Origin: Opitutaceae bacterium
GTDB taxonomy: Bacteria > Verrucomicrobiota > Verrucomicrobiia > Opitutales > Opitutaceae
Length of the DNA: 22,922 bases
Assembly: GCA_031254955.1 (NCBI GenBank)
Contig: JAIRTK010000252.1
Location: 1 to 22,922, forward strand
Reading direction: 5' to 3'
A model generated the notes under the pieces. That model was not told the origin of the DNA and made no database searches. It was given only the letters and a program-made list of their open reading frames with translations. Shown here piece after piece: positions 1-9,830 of the stretch. Each line of letters opens with the position of its first letter. The first letter of the stretch is position 1. The translations under genes and the position numbers were made by a program.

Positions 1-195
1 GCGGTAGTGGAGGGAGTTGGATGGAGCGGAGTGAATGGACGGAATGGACGAAATGGACTGAATGGACAGAATGGGTGGAGTGGACGGGAACGGGTGGAGT
101 GGCCGGGAACGGGTGGAGCGAGTGGAGTGGGTGGAATAAGTGGAGTGGGTGGAGTGGACTGGGCGGGTGGGGACTGGGTGGAGGGGATTTTGGGG
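1..195. repeat. G-rich degenerate tandem repeat
   Basis: Low-complexity DNA made of variants of GGAATGGAC (about 25-70) and of a 19-bp unit, GGGTGGAGTGGACGGGAAC at 73-91, repeated with one change at 92-110 and then decaying to about 180. The plus strand is almost free of C over much of the stretch. Open frames running through it are glycine/tryptophan-rich by composition and are not credible proteins. It lies directly downstream of the amidase stop codon and runs off the left edge, so its full extent is unknown. Confidence 0.8.
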
Positions 196-1215
196 TTAAT
201 CGCAGAAGCGTCGGGTGAGGTCGCCGTAGGCGTCGATGCGGCGGTCGCGGAGGAAGGGCCAGTGGGTGCGCGTCACATCGACTTTCGCGAGGTCCACGGG
301 GACGAGCAGGATTGCTTCTTTGTCCACGCTGGCTTTGGCCAGAATCTGGCCGCTCGTGCCGGCGACAAAGCTTTGGCCCCAAAATTCGATGCCCGCGCCA
401 GCGGTGGCGGCGGTTTCGTGGCCAGCGGCGGCAGTAGTTTCGTGGTCCGCGCCGGCGGCAGTAGTTTTGTGGCCCGCGGCGGCGTCGGTAGTTTCGTGGC
501 TCACGCCGGCGACGGCGGTGGTGGTTTCGATGCCTGCGGCGGCGGCGGCGGTGGTTTCGTGGCCGATGCGGTTGATGGCGGCGACGTAGCAGCCGTTGGC
601 GACGGCGTGCGCGCGCTGGATGGTTTCCCAGGCGCTGTGTTGGTTGGCGCCGTAACGGGCTTTTTCCGAGGGGTGCCAGCCGATGGCGGTGGGATAGAAG
701 AGGATTTCCGCTCCTTGCATGGCGGTCAGGCGCGCTGCTTCGGGATACCATTGGTCCCAGCAGACGAGGACGCCGATTTTGCCGAATTTCGTTTTCCAGG
801 CGCGGAAGCCGGTGTCGCCGGGCGTGAAGTAGAATTTTTCGTAGAAGAGCGGGTCGTCCGGGATGTGCATTTTCCGGTAGACGCCGAGGAGGGCGCCGTC
901 GGCGTCGATGATGGCGGCGGTGTTGTGATAGAGGCCGCTGGCGCGTTTTTCAAAGAGCGAGGCGATGATGACGACGCCGTGCCGCCGGGCGATTTTCTGG
1001 AAGGCCCGCGTGCTGGGGCCGGGGATGGGTTCGGCGAGGGCGAAGTGGTCGTGGTTTTCGCTTTGGCAGAAGTATCGCGTGCGGAAGAGTTCTTGCGTGC
1101 AGATGATGTTCGCGCCTTTGCGGGCGGCCTGTCCGGCGAGGGCGAGCGTTTTTTTGAGATTGGCCGCGGGGTCGGCGGCGCAGGCGTGCTGGAGGAGCGC
1201 GAGCGTGACTTTCAT
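196..1215 (-). CDS. aguB: N-carbamoylputrescine amidase-like carbon-nitrogen hydrolase, with an internal repeat insertion
   Basis: Nitrilase-superfamily amidohydrolase of 339 aa. The Glu-Lys-Cys triad is visible as E42 (CTQELF), K115 (YRKMHIPDD) and C152 (VCWDQWYPE). The context around C152 and the following FYPTAIGWHP motif are typical of N-carbamoylputrescine amidase, which releases putrescine, CO2 and ammonia in the agmatine route; a related amidase cannot be excluded. I place the start at 1215 because MKVTLALLQ is the canonical N-terminus; an in-frame extension to 1317 is low-complexity. Residues about 221-273, between NRIGHE and GIEFWG, are an extra Thr/Ala-rich stretch that the family normally lacks. 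It follows hisG on the same strand after 268 bp. The agmatine deiminase that usually partners it is not in the window. Confidence 0.88.
   Translation of the reverse strand: MKVTLALLQHACAADPAANLKKTLALAGQAARKGANIICTQELFRTRYFCQSENHDHFALAEPIPGPSTRAFQKIARRHGVVIIASLFEKRASGLYHNTAAIIDADGALLGVYRKMHIPDDPLFYEKFYFTPGDTGFRAWKTKFGKIGVLVCWDQWYPEAARLTAMQGAEILFYPTAIGWHPSEKARYGANQHSAWETIQRAHAVANGCYVAAINRIGHETTAAAAAGIETTTAVAGVSHETTDAAAGHKTTAAGADHETTAAAGHETAATAGAGIEFWGQSFVAGTSGQILAKASVDKEAILLVPVDLAKVDVTRTHWPFLRDRRIDAYGDLTRRFCD
396..560 (-). repeat. In-frame HETTAA-type tandem repeat within aguB
   Basis: Six imperfect units, each beginning with a variant of His-Glu-Thr-Thr (H219, I229, H240, H249, H258, H266), spaced 8-11 residues apart and followed by Ala/Gly runs. 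On the plus strand the unit reads as repeated GTTTCGTGGCC-like blocks separated by GGCGGCG-type spacers. The array keeps the reading frame and falls exactly where ordinary amidases pass directly from NRxGHE to GIEFWG. Confidence 0.85.
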
Positions 1216-1483
1216 GGGGGCATTAAGAAGGGAGAATTGGGTCTTGAGAAAGGAAAAATACGCGGGGGCGCGGGGGCTGGATGAGGAGGCAAAAAACGCG
1301 CCGCCGGGCGGGAGCATTCCCCGATGCCATGCGCGTCGCCCGCCAGCCAGGGATGAGGACGCAAAAAACGCGCCGGGCGGGCGGCGGGCGGCGGGAGGGC
1401 GGGAGGGCGCGCGGCGCGTGAAACAGGCGGAGAGCGGAGAGCGGGGCGGGGCGAGGCCCGCCGGCGCCCGGCTTTCATGTTTT
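1216..1483. repeat. GC-rich gap with two direct repeats
   Basis: The hisG-aguB gap holds a near-identical direct repeat at 1279-1312 and 1351-1381. Both copies contain GGATGAGGA, then GCAAAAAACGCGCC, then a CCGGGCGGG-like end. On the minus strand each copy presents a GC-rich block followed by TTTTTT. That resembles a terminator tail downstream of hisG, but the only stem I find (CGCGCCG/CGGCGCG) needs a loop of nearly 40 nt. No gene is seen here. Confidence 0.6.
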
Positions 1484-2368
1484 TCAGAACACGACTTTGT
1501 TCAGTGGATATTCGATGATGCCTTCGGCGCCCATGGACTTGAGTCGCGGAATGATTTCGCGGGCGATGCTTTCGTCGATGATGGTTTCGAGCGCGACCCA
1601 GTCGGGCGAGGTGAGCGGCGAGACCGTCGGGTTGCGGAGCGCGGGCAGCGTCTTGAGCAGCGTGTCGAGGCCGGCTTTCCGGGCGTTGAGTTTGAGGCCG
1701 ACTTTGCCGCCCGCTTCCAGGGCGCCGGTGAGCATGAGCGCGATGGTCTCGATTTTTTTGCGTTTGGCGGGATTGGCCCAGCTGGCTTTGTTGGCGATGA
1801 ACTTGGTGTTGGTTTCGAGGAGCGTGTCCACGATGCGCAGTTTGTTGGCGCGCAGCGACGAGCCGGTTTCGGTGATGTCCACGATCGCGTCCACCAGATC
1901 GGGGACTTTCACCTCGGTCGCCCCCCAGGAGAACTCGACCGTCACGGGGATGTTCTTTTGGGCGAAATAGCGTTTCACGGTGCCGACCATCTCGGTGGCG
2001 ATGCGCTTGCCGGCGAGGTCGGCGGGTTTTTGCACGGGGGAGGCCTCGGGCACGCAGAGCACCCAGCGGGATTTTTGCGTGGAGGCCTTGCTGTAGATGA
2101 GGTCGCAGACTTCGACGACATCGGACTCGTTTTCCTGAATCCAGTCGTGGCCGGTCAGCCCGCAATCGAAAAAGCCATGCTCCACATAGCGGCTGACCTC
2201 CTGGGCGCGGACAAAGCGTCCGTCGAGTTCGGCGTCGTCGATGGACGGTTTGTAGGAACGCGAACTGGTGGTGATTTTCCAGCCGGCCTTGGCGAAAAGG
2301 GCCTTGGTGGATTCTTCGAGGCTGCCTTTGGGCAGGCCCAGCATGAGAAGCGGTGCGGTGGCTGACAT
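1484..2368 (-). CDS. hisG: ATP phosphoribosyltransferase, long form
   Basis: Catalyses the first step of histidine biosynthesis, ATP + PRPP to phosphoribosyl-ATP, in the cytoplasm. The 294-aa length and the C-terminal ending [15 protein letters not shown] mark the long, HisZ-independent form with the regulatory C-terminal domain. Visible family motifs are GLPKGSLEE at residues 11-19, [10 protein letters not shown], and the PRPP-loop region [15 protein letters not shown] use the first ATG (2368); M9 (MLGLPKG) is a possible later start. No Shine-Dalgarno sequence precedes it. No other his gene is nearby, so hisG is detached from any his operon here. Confidence 0.95.
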   Translation of the reverse strand: MSATAPLLMLGLPKGSLEESTKALFAKAGWKITTSSRSYKPSIDDAELDGRFVRAQEVSRYVEHGFFDCGLTGHDWIQENESDVVEVCDLIYSKASTQKSRWVLCVPEASPVQKPADLAGKRIATEMVGTVKRYFAQKNIPVTVEFSWGATEVKVPDLVDAIVDITETGSSLRANKLRIVDTLLETNTKFIANKASWANPAKRKKIETIALMLTGALEAGGKVGLKLNARKAGLDTLLKTLPALRNPTVSPLTSPDWVALETIIDESIAREIIPRLKSMGAEGIIEYPLNKVVF

Positions 2369-2526
2369 AGGCCCGCCAAATCATCCGCGAGTCATAAAAG
2401 CTTCAAGTTTTTTATGAAAATCAACCCCCGCGTGAAAATTCAGGACTTGCAAATCAGTGGTTATCAGTCTAATTAAAAAGACATTCCATTCTCTCGATTT
2501 TTACGCAATTAAATCGCAAGAATGTT

Positions 2527-2555
2527 TTGACAAGTTTTAGCTCGTTTGTAAAAAC
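2527..2555 (+). promoter_or_regulatory. Candidate sigma-70 promoter for the response regulator
   Basis: A perfect TTGACA (2527-2532) is followed, after 15-17 bp, by TGTAAAA/AAAAAC. It lies in an AT-rich stretch (about 2395-2560) that stands out from the GC-rich surroundings. Transcription would begin about 2560, giving a leader of only about 10 nt before the ATG at 2572. The TTG of this box could be mistaken for an upstream start codon. The -10 match is weak. Confidence 0.4.
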
Positions 2556-2571
2556 ATCGCGTATCACGTCT

Positions 2572-3348
2572 ATGCGCTCAGCACCGAAACCCCTAATCCT
2601 AATAGTCGAAGACGAGGAAGAACTCGCGAAGCTCATCGCCGCGCAGCTTGAAGAAGCGGGGATGCAAACGCAGGTTTACACGCGTTGCGCCCACGCCATG
2701 CGGTTCTTGAAGCGCAATTTCGCCAACCTTCTTCTGCTCGACATCAACCTGCCCGACCAATCGGGTTTCCAGCTTCTTGAGGAACTCAAGAAAAGCGACC
2801 TCTCCATCCCGACGATTTTCCTCACCGGAAACACGCTGGAGACGAGCAAAGTGCGCGGGCTGGACATGGGAGGCGACGACTACATCACGAAGCCGTTCAG
2901 CTATCCGGAATTGATTGCGCGCGTGAACGCGGTGCTGCGTCGCGCCGAGGCGTCCAGCGATCTGCATGTCACCAAGAACGTCAAGGTGAGCGACAGCCCG
3001 TTTGAGTTTTGCGGCGCGAAAATCACGCCCATCCGGCTGGAAATCGAATTCCCCAACGGCACGATTACGAAGCTGGGCCGCAAGGAATTGGGCATCCTTT
3101 CGTATCTCAACCAGAATTGCGGCGTGGTCATCACCCGCAAGGCGCTCATCCATTCCGTCTGGGGCATTCATGCCGACGTGAAAAGCCGCTCGCTCGACCA
3201 ATACATCGTGAAAGTGCGCGAACTTTTCCGCAACAACGGCTTGAACCTCGACGCGTTCCGCACGGTGCACAGCATCGGCTACATCTTCGAGCCGAATCCC
3301 TCGGCGCCGGAGTCCGCCGCCGGGGACATCAAGCCGGACAAGACTTGA
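2572..3348 (+). CDS. OmpR-family two-component response regulator (orphan)
   Basis: 258-aa DNA-binding response regulator. The receiver domain spans residues about 7-122: acidic pocket E13/D14, phosphoacceptor D57 (LLLLDINLPD), T85 in IFLTGN and K107 in ITKPFSYPEL. The C-terminal winged helix (about 165-245) includes LGRKELGILSYL, RSLDQYIVKVR and TVHSIGYIF. I prefer the ATG at 2572; a longer frame would start at a TTG that is the -35 box of the likely promoter. A terminator follows closely, so the gene is probably monocistronic. No histidine kinase is adjacent, so its signal and targets are unknown. Confidence 0.92.
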   Translation: MRSAPKPLILIVEDEEELAKLIAAQLEEAGMQTQVYTRCAHAMRFLKRNFANLLLLDINLPDQSGFQLLEELKKSDLSIPTIFLTGNTLETSKVRGLDMGGDDYITKPFSYPELIARVNAVLRRAEASSDLHVTKNVKVSDSPFEFCGAKITPIRLEIEFPNGTITKLGRKELGILSYLNQNCGVVITRKALIHSVWGIHADVKSRSLDQYIVKVRELFRNNGLNLDAFRTVHSIGYIFEPNPSAPESAAGDIKPDKT

Positions 3349-3385
3349 GGCGAGCCTGGGCCTATATTTATCAACGGATTGCAAC

Positions 3386-3416
3386 CGGATGCCCTTTCCA
3401 GCGGCATCCGTTTTTT
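3386..3416 (+). terminator. Rho-independent terminator
   Basis: Perfect 8-bp stem CGGATGCC (3386-3393) / GGCATCCG (3403-3410), 9-nt loop, then six T (3411-3416). It sits 37 bp after the response regulator stop codon and is the clearest terminator in the window. Confidence 0.9.
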
Positions 3417-3468
3417 CGTGCCCGGCCCATGCCACGGCGGCACGCGTTTTTCCCATGAGCCATTTTTC

Positions 3469-3571
3469 CCATGAGCCTGTCCCTGATTAAAACTTTGTCC
3501 TGATTAAAACTTTTCCCGCCACCACCCTCCCGCTCCCGCCTTCCTGCCATGAGCCTATCCCTGATTAAAAC
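3469..3571. repeat. Spaced direct repeats
   Basis: A 25-bp sequence starting CCATGAGCCT and ending CCCTGATTAAAAC occurs at 3469-3493 and again at 3547-3571 with one difference. A partial copy (TCCTGATTAAAAC) is at 3498-3510. A degenerate inverted relative (ATTTTTAAATAAAGGAT-like, about 3712-3727) lies beyond the next element, so these copies may be the outer arm of a larger palindrome. No coding potential is recognised. Confidence 0.65.
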
Positions 3572-3602
3572 CTCGCTCTTTTAAATGACCGGAAAGAAGA
3601 AA

Positions 3603-3700
3603 TTAACCACGGAGACACGAAGGACACGGAGCCATGAAAAAGCATTTTATCCTGAAAAAACACCCTCCGAACTCCGTGTCCTCCGAGCCTCCGTGGTTAA
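3603..3700. repeat. Large inverted repeat of the CCACGGAG/GACACGGAG type
   Basis: A 29-bp arm at 3603-3631 (TTAACCACGGAG, then ACACGAAGGACACGGAG) is the reverse complement of 3672-3700 with only three mismatches. The loop is 40 nt. The outer flanks are also partly complementary, so a longer hairpin is possible. A 27-codon frame in the loop looks accidental. I recognise the general sequence type as a common intergenic repeat in high-GC environmental bacteria, but no function is evident. Confidence 0.85.
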
Positions 3701-3746
3701 AAAGAGAGGAGTTTTAAATAAAGGATAAGTCCTGATCTTTCCGTGT

Positions 3747-3914
3747 GTCATACCATTTTCCGACGAGCTTGTGTCTTCAGGGTAGGGCGGTCTCGCCGAG
3801 ACCGCCGATGTTTGCCAAGGAATGCCGCGACGGTTGTCAGGCTTCTCGCTTCGCTCGGAACGGCAAAACCACCCTACCTGCTACAAGTTAGTTTTCATTG
3901 GGAAAGGGTATGAC
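3747..3914. mobile_element. MITE-like element, copy 1
   Basis: 168 bp bounded by ~20-bp imperfect terminal inverted repeats: GTCATACCATTTTCCGACGA (3747-3766) and TCATTGGGAAAGGGTATGAC (3895-3914), about 16 of 20 complementary. It contains a paired-hairpin module, GGTAGGGCGG...CCACCCTACC (3781-3878), with a perfect 9-bp hairpin GGCGGTCTC/GAGACCGCC at its left. It has no coding capacity. A second element of nearly identical size and related ends lies at 14262-14428. The classification as a miniature transposable element is an inference. Confidence 0.6.
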
Positions 3915-4100
3915 TCGCCTTCCTCGCCACTCCCGCCTTCTATCGCCATTTCTGCCATTCCTCTGCCTTCCGTTCCCGCTGCTCCCGCCACTCTCCCGCT
4001 GCTCCCGCCCGCCGCATTCCATCGCTATTCCTGCCTTCCCGCGACCATTCCGTGCCTTCTGCTCCCGCTGATTCCTCCACGCCCGCCACTCCCGCCGCAC
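3915..4100. repeat. C-rich pyrimidine-biased low-complexity leader
   Basis: Degenerate repetition of CTCCCGC, CCATTCC and CCTTCC words, including two copies of CCCGCTGCTCCCGCC about 18 bp apart. It ends at the ECF sigma start codon. It is compositionally the complement of the G-rich repeat at the left edge of the window. No promoter or ribosome binding site is recognised within it. Confidence 0.6.
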
Positions 4101-4670
4101 ATGACGCCACCACCCGCCGCTTCCGGAAAAGATGCCGATGACATGCGGGCGCTCCGGTGCGGCGACGATTCCGCGCTCGACCGGCTCATGGACCGCTGGC
4201 AGACGCCGCTGCGCGCGTTCCTTTACCGCCACACGCAAGACGAATTCGACTCCCTCGACCTCGCGCAGGAAACCTTTGTGCGTGTTTACCGGCACCGCGA
4301 CCGCTTCCGCCCGGAAACCGCGCGCTTTTCGACCTGGCTTTTTTCCATCGCGCTCAATCTCGCCCGTGATCGCGCGCGCCGCCTTGGCCGCCGTCCGGCC
4401 ACCGCGCTGGAAGAGGTCTCCGGGCGGATGATTGATGATCCCGCCGCGCATCCGCGCGCGCAAACCGAGGCAAACGAGCGCGTCTGCGCGGTGCGCGCCG
4501 CCATCGCCGCGCTGCCCGACGACCTGCGGGCGGTGGTCATTCTTTTTGAATACGAGGCGAAATCCCACGCCGAGATCGCGGCCATGTTGAAGGCCACGCC
4601 GAAGGCGGTCGAAACCCGTCTCTACCGCGCGCGCCAGCTTCTCCGCAAACGCCTTGCCCGCTGGTTGTGA
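4101..4670 (+). CDS. ECF-family RNA polymerase sigma factor
   Basis: 189-aa sigma-70-like protein with only sigma2 and sigma4, as in extracytoplasmic-function sigmas. Sigma2 (about 22-92) shows SLDLAQETFVRVYRHRDRF and FSTWLFSIALNLARDRARR. Sigma4 (about 132-186) shows ALPDDLRAVVILFEYEAKSH and KATPKAVETRLYRARQLLRK. The ATG at 4101 is chosen because the frame upstream (to 3822) runs through C-rich repeat and a MITE-like element; M15 is another option. No anti-sigma or other partner gene is adjacent, so the inducing signal is unknown. Downstream it converges with tatA. Confidence 0.9.
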   Translation: MTPPPAASGKDADDMRALRCGDDSALDRLMDRWQTPLRAFLYRHTQDEFDSLDLAQETFVRVYRHRDRFRPETARFSTWLFSIALNLARDRARRLGRRPATALEEVSGRMIDDPAAHPRAQTEANERVCAVRAAIAALPDDLRAVVILFEYEAKSHAEIAAMLKATPKAVETRLYRARQLLRKRLARWL

Positions 4671-5007
4671 CGCCCGCGCGCGCCCGGCGCCCCCGCACGG
4701 CATCGGCATCCCGTGGCACAGGCCTCTCTTGGGTTTGGAACCTTGAATTTCGCCGTGATGCAAAATCCAAGGCGCTTAAAACCTTGGCCAGAGGAGGTAG
4801 GGATGCCTCTCCGAGGCCTCCGTCGGACGTGGGCTGGGGATTTGGAATGTCATGGGGAAAACGGAGCGTGGTTGCGGAGGCCTCGGAGAGGCCTCCCTAC
4901 CGGCGCGCCCTGCGTCCAAGGATCGTTTCCCATGTGACAGGATAATCAGGAAAAGTTCTAAGTGCGGAGTCTGTCTGGCGGGGCTGCGGGGGCGCGCGAG
5001 ATATGGC
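4671..5007. other. Convergent intergenic region
   Basis: No gene is seen between the ECF sigma and tatA stop codons. The stretch contains a small stem CCAAGG/CCTTGG (4767-4787) without a T run, and the paired-hairpin element at 4796-4901 described separately. Confidence 0.6.
4796..4901. repeat. Paired-hairpin GGTAGGG element, copy 2 (best preserved)
   Basis: 27-bp arms at 4796-4822 (GGTAGGGATGCCTCTCCGAG, then GCCTCCG) and 4875-4901 are near-perfect reverse complements. Each arm also contains a self-complementary GGCCTC/GAGGCC-type core, so the element can fold as one long hairpin or as two small ones. The 52-bp centre is shared with copies at 5512-5609 and 10979-11131. It has no coding capacity and sits between convergent genes. 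Confidence 0.85.
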
Positions 5008-5253
5008 TCAGGTGTTTTTGTTTTCGTCGGGCTTTGCGGCGACGGAGTCTTTTTTGGCGGGGGTTTTTTCTTTGGTCTCTTCGTCTTTGTCTTCCTCGTT
5101 GGAGGCTTTCTTGAATTCGCGGATGGATTGGCCGAGGCCGCGGGCGAGGCTGGGGAGCTTGGCTCCGCCAAAGAGCAGGAGGATGACCAGAAAGATGATG
5201 ATCAGTTCGGTGGAGCCCAGGCCAAATGCGAGCGGCAGGTGGATGTTATTCAT
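5008..5253 (-). CDS. tatA: Sec-independent (twin-arginine) translocase subunit TatA/E
   Basis: 81-aa TatA-type protein. A short N-terminus (residues 1-14) is followed by one membrane helix, STELIIIFLVILLLFGGAKL (14-33), with the hinge FGGAKLPSLARGLGQ and amphipathic helix SIREFKKA of the family. The tail (about 51-81) is Lys/Glu-rich and disordered-looking. TatA oligomers form the conduit for folded proteins through the cytoplasmic membrane. tatB and tatC are not in the window. The gene is isolated on the minus strand, 455 bp beyond the rpoD stop. Confidence 0.93.
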   Translation of the reverse strand: MNNIHLPLAFGLGSTELIIIFLVILLLFGGAKLPSLARGLGQSIREFKKASNEEDKDEETKEKTPAKKDSVAAKPDENKNT

Positions 5254-5708
5254 GGTGACGGGTGATTGAATGGGTTGCGGGGCGGGAGTAAAGGGTCAAT
5301 GAGGGGGGCGGATTCTCTTGCGTCGGGCGCGCGGCGGGGCGGGGAGTGGGAAGGGGCGGGATGGCGGCATCGACACGCTTGAAGTCATCGTGCGGCGCGG
5401 TCGGGAGTGAGAAGGCGAGGGGCGGGCAATCGTTTTTGTTTTCGTTCTCTTGCCCGGTCTTTTTCCAGTTTTTGTCTTCTGGGTATTTTAAAAAAGGGGC
5501 GCGGGCGGCTGGGTGGCTTCTCCGTGGTCTCCGTTGGACGGGGTTGGGGATTGGGTATGTCATGGGGGAATCGGAGCGTGGTTGCGGAGGTTTCGGGGAG
5601 GCGTCCCGGCTTTGAGGTTGGTGCGCTTTGGGTTTTTCAAAGTGACCTTTTGGTTTTGGGTGTATTTTGGGGGCGAGAGCGGGGGCGTGAACGGGTCAAG
5701 GGGGGGAT
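5254..5708. other. Intergenic region between rpoD and tatA
   Basis: No gene or clear terminator is seen. It is G-rich on the plus strand, includes a TTTTCGTTCTCTTGC stretch (about 5442-5456) related to the CGTTCT arrays elsewhere, and carries a decayed paired-hairpin repeat at 5512-5609. Confidence 0.55.
5512..5609. repeat. Paired-hairpin GGTAGGG element, copy 3 (decayed)
   Basis: The central 60 bp (5531-5590) aligns with 4821-4881 with about one substitution in eight and a single-base gap, including the shared blocks ATGTCATGGGG and CGGAGCGTGGTTGCGGAGG. The outer arms (GGTGGCTTCTCCGTGGTCTC and TTTCGGGGAGGCGTCCCGG) keep only traces of complementarity. Retention of the centre while the arms decay shows that the centre itself is part of the repeat. 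Confidence 0.8.
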
Positions 5709-7529
<1,821 letters not shown>

Positions 7530-7554
7530 GGTGTTGTTTTCGGAGAAAAATAAA

Positions 7555-9501
7555 TCAGGCGACGGCGGGCAGTCCGAAGGAGGCCCGCAGTTGCCTTTGA
7601 AGTTCGATGCGTCGTTTTATGAGAGAAATTGCGTCAACCCTACTGTCCGCGTTGTGGCTGGCCAGAGCAAGTTCTATTTGACGAAGTTCGGGTTCGAGGA
7701 CTCGGGCGCGGATTTGGGTGAGGGCTTGGTTGATGACGCGGGCGGGTTCTTCGACGGGCGGGCGGTCGAAGAGGAGGGAGGCGAGGAGGGTTTTTTCCTG
7801 TTCGTCTTCGATGAGGGTGTCGAGGTGTTCGCGTCCGGGCCAGACGCCGTGTCCGAATTCGTTCAGGAAGCGATGGAGCAGCATTCCGGCCAGGTGCGAG
7901 GTGTCAATCCATTCAAAGGGAAGCGTATGCGCGATGGGTTGGCCGAATTCCTCGAAGTGCAGGCAAAGGAGCAGCAGGTGGTATTCGGGGGTGTCGGCGA
8001 GGTCGGACGGGCGCCGGGGGGCGAGGCGGGGCGCGTCTCCCGGCGCGGAATCGAGGGGCGCGTCGTGTTCCGAGCCGGCTGGTGTCCGGGGTTCCCGGCC
8101 ATCCGCGTGGGCGCGGGCTTGGGCGGCGGCGACGTTTTGCGCGCGGGCTTGTCCGTGGCGGCGGAAGGTGTCGAAATCGCGTTGCACGGCGGTGGGCGGC
8201 AGGCGCAGGCGGGCGGCGATTTCGGCCAGAAACTCCGCACGGGTGACTTCCGAGCCGGTGGCGGAAATGAGATCGAAGAGTGTCTGGCATGTCCGGGATT
8301 TTTGCTCGGCGGACGCTTCTTCGGGGGCGGGCAAAAGGCCGCGGCAGGCAAAGGCCATCGCGCTGAGCGCGTGCCGGCGGAGTTCGTCATAGGCGGCGAT
8401 GCCGCGTTCGCGGAACAGGTCGTCGGGGTCAACTTTCACGTCGCCGGCGAGCGCGAGGAAGGTCACTTCCAACCCGGCTTTGAGGGCGAGCGGCAGGAAG
8501 CGCAGCGCGGCTTTCTGTCCCGCGCTGTCGCCGTCGAACAGGCATTCGACTTGCGGGTGGTAGCGGCGGAGCAGCGCGAGCTGGTTGTCGGTGATGGCGG
8601 TGCCTTGCGGCGCGACGGCGGTTTTCAGGCCGGTGCTCCAGCAACGCATCGCGTCGAGCTGGCCCTCCACGAGCACGAACGGGCGGCCTTCGCCAACGGC
8701 GGTGCGGGCGTGGTCGAGGTTGAAGAGGATGTTGCCTTTCGTGAAGATGGGCGTCTCGGGCGAGTTGACGTATTTGGCCTCGCGCGCCGGGTCGTCCTCG
8801 GGCGTGAGGCCGGTCTGGCGCGCGGTGAACGCGACCACCCGGCCTTGGTGGTCGCGGATGGGAATCATCAGCCGTCCGCGAAAACGGGGGCGCAGCGCGC
8901 CGAGCGTGAGCAGTTGGTCGTCGTGGATAAAAAACAACCCGCAGCGGCGCAGCGCCTCCTCGGAAAATTTCTTTTTCAACAACGCGCCCGCCAGCCCGCC
9001 GCCGTCGCCTCCGACCGCGCCGATCTTGAATTCCTCGGCCAGCTCCAAGGGGAAGCGCCGGGAGTCCGTCCAGTAGTCGCGCATGAAATCGCCGGTCGCT
9101 TCGCGGGCCTTGAAAATCTGGTGAAAATGGCCCGTCGCCGCGTCGTGCAAATCAAACAATTCCTGCCGCAGCGAACGCTCCTCGCGCGACGGGCCGGCGC
9201 CTTCCTCGTATTCGATGGGCACGGCAAAACGTTTGCCGAGCGCCTCGACCGCCTCGGTGAACGTGAGCTGCTCGGTCTCGCGCACGAACGTGATGATGTC
9301 GCCCGCCTTGCCGCAGCCGAAGCATTTATAAAAGCCCTTGTCGGGATCGACGTGAAACGAAGGCGTTTTCTCCTGGTGAAACGGACACAGCCCCTTGAAA
9401 CGCCCCCCGGCCCGGCGCAGCGTCGCCACGCGCGAGACCACGTCCACAATGCTCACGCGAAACTTCAAGTCGCGGATGCAAGTGGGTTTGATGACGGACA
9501 T
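7555..9501 (-). CDS. dnaG: DNA primase
   Basis: 648-aa bacterial primase that makes RNA primers at the replication fork. The N-terminal CHC2 zinc finger has C39, H42, C60 and C63 (CPFH...CFGC). The RNA-polymerase basic domain includes [20 protein letters not shown] (207-226). The Toprim centre has E279 ([10 protein letters not shown]) and the D323/D325 pair (DGDSAGQK). A Pro/Ala/Arg-rich linker (about 455-505) precedes a C-terminal helicase-interaction region with little recognisable sequence. A long plus-strand frame opposite this gene is a codon-bias shadow. It is the first gene of the dnaG-rpoD pair; any promoter would lie in 9502-9830. Confidence 0.97.
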   Translation of the reverse strand: MSVIKPTCIRDLKFRVSIVDVVSRVATLRRAGGRFKGLCPFHQEKTPSFHVDPDKGFYKCFGCGKAGDIITFVRETEQLTFTEAVEALGKRFAVPIEYEEGAGPSREERSLRQELFDLHDAATGHFHQIFKAREATGDFMRDYWTDSRRFPLELAEEFKIGAVGGDGGGLAGALLKKKFSEEALRRCGLFFIHDDQLLTLGALRPRFRGRLMIPIRDHQGRVVAFTARQTGLTPEDDPAREAKYVNSPETPIFTKGNILFNLDHARTAVGEGRPFVLVEGQLDAMRCWSTGLKTAVAPQGTAITDNQLALLRRYHPQVECLFDGDSAGQKAALRFLPLALKAGLEVTFLALAGDVKVDPDDLFRERGIAAYDELRRHALSAMAFACRGLLPAPEEASAEQKSRTCQTLFDLISATGSEVTRAEFLAEIAARLRLPPTAVQRDFDTFRRHGQARAQNVAAAQARAHADGREPRTPAGSEHDAPLDSAPGDAPRLAPRRPSDLADTPEYHLLLLCLHFEEFGQPIAHTLPFEWIDTSHLAGMLLHRFLNEFGHGVWPGREHLDTLIEDEQEKTLLASLLFDRPPVEEPARVINQALTQIRARVLEPELRQIELALASHNADSRVDAISLIKRRIELQRQLRASFGLPAVA

Positions 9502-9830
9502 GGCGGAAAAAATCGGGCTTTGAAAGACGGCTGGCGGACGAAGAAGTTGCGGAAGGCTGGCGGATGCGCCTGCACTTTTGACCGCGCGGAAGGCCTGTCA
9601 AGTAACTGCGCGCCTGAACGCGCCCCCGCCGGCTGCGATGCAAAAGACCGCCGCCCGCCCTCAAAATGGCTTTCCCCTTCCGCATTATTCCTCTTTATCG
9701 TCCTCCTCCCTCTCCCCAATCCCGGCGCCCTGCTGGAGGAACCGGAAAAAGAGAAAGGAATTTGCCAACGGAGTAAAACGCGCCCACGCATTCAGGAAAC
9801 ATTTTCACCACGCAGAACACATACCGCATC
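9502..9830. other. Divergent intergenic region
   Basis: Separates dnaG (minus) from the DUF362-like gene (plus). No gene, hairpin terminator or convincing -35/-10 pair is recognised, although promoters for both directions are expected here. Confidence 0.5.

Noticed and set aside
3631..3718. 27-codon frame in the loop of the 3603-3700 inverted repeat
   Set aside because: It is formed largely by the repeat arm itself and has no start context.
3822..4100. N-terminal extension of the ECF sigma factor
   Set aside because: It begins inside a MITE-like element and reads through C-rich repeats; the sigma2 domain starts naturally after the ATG at 4101.
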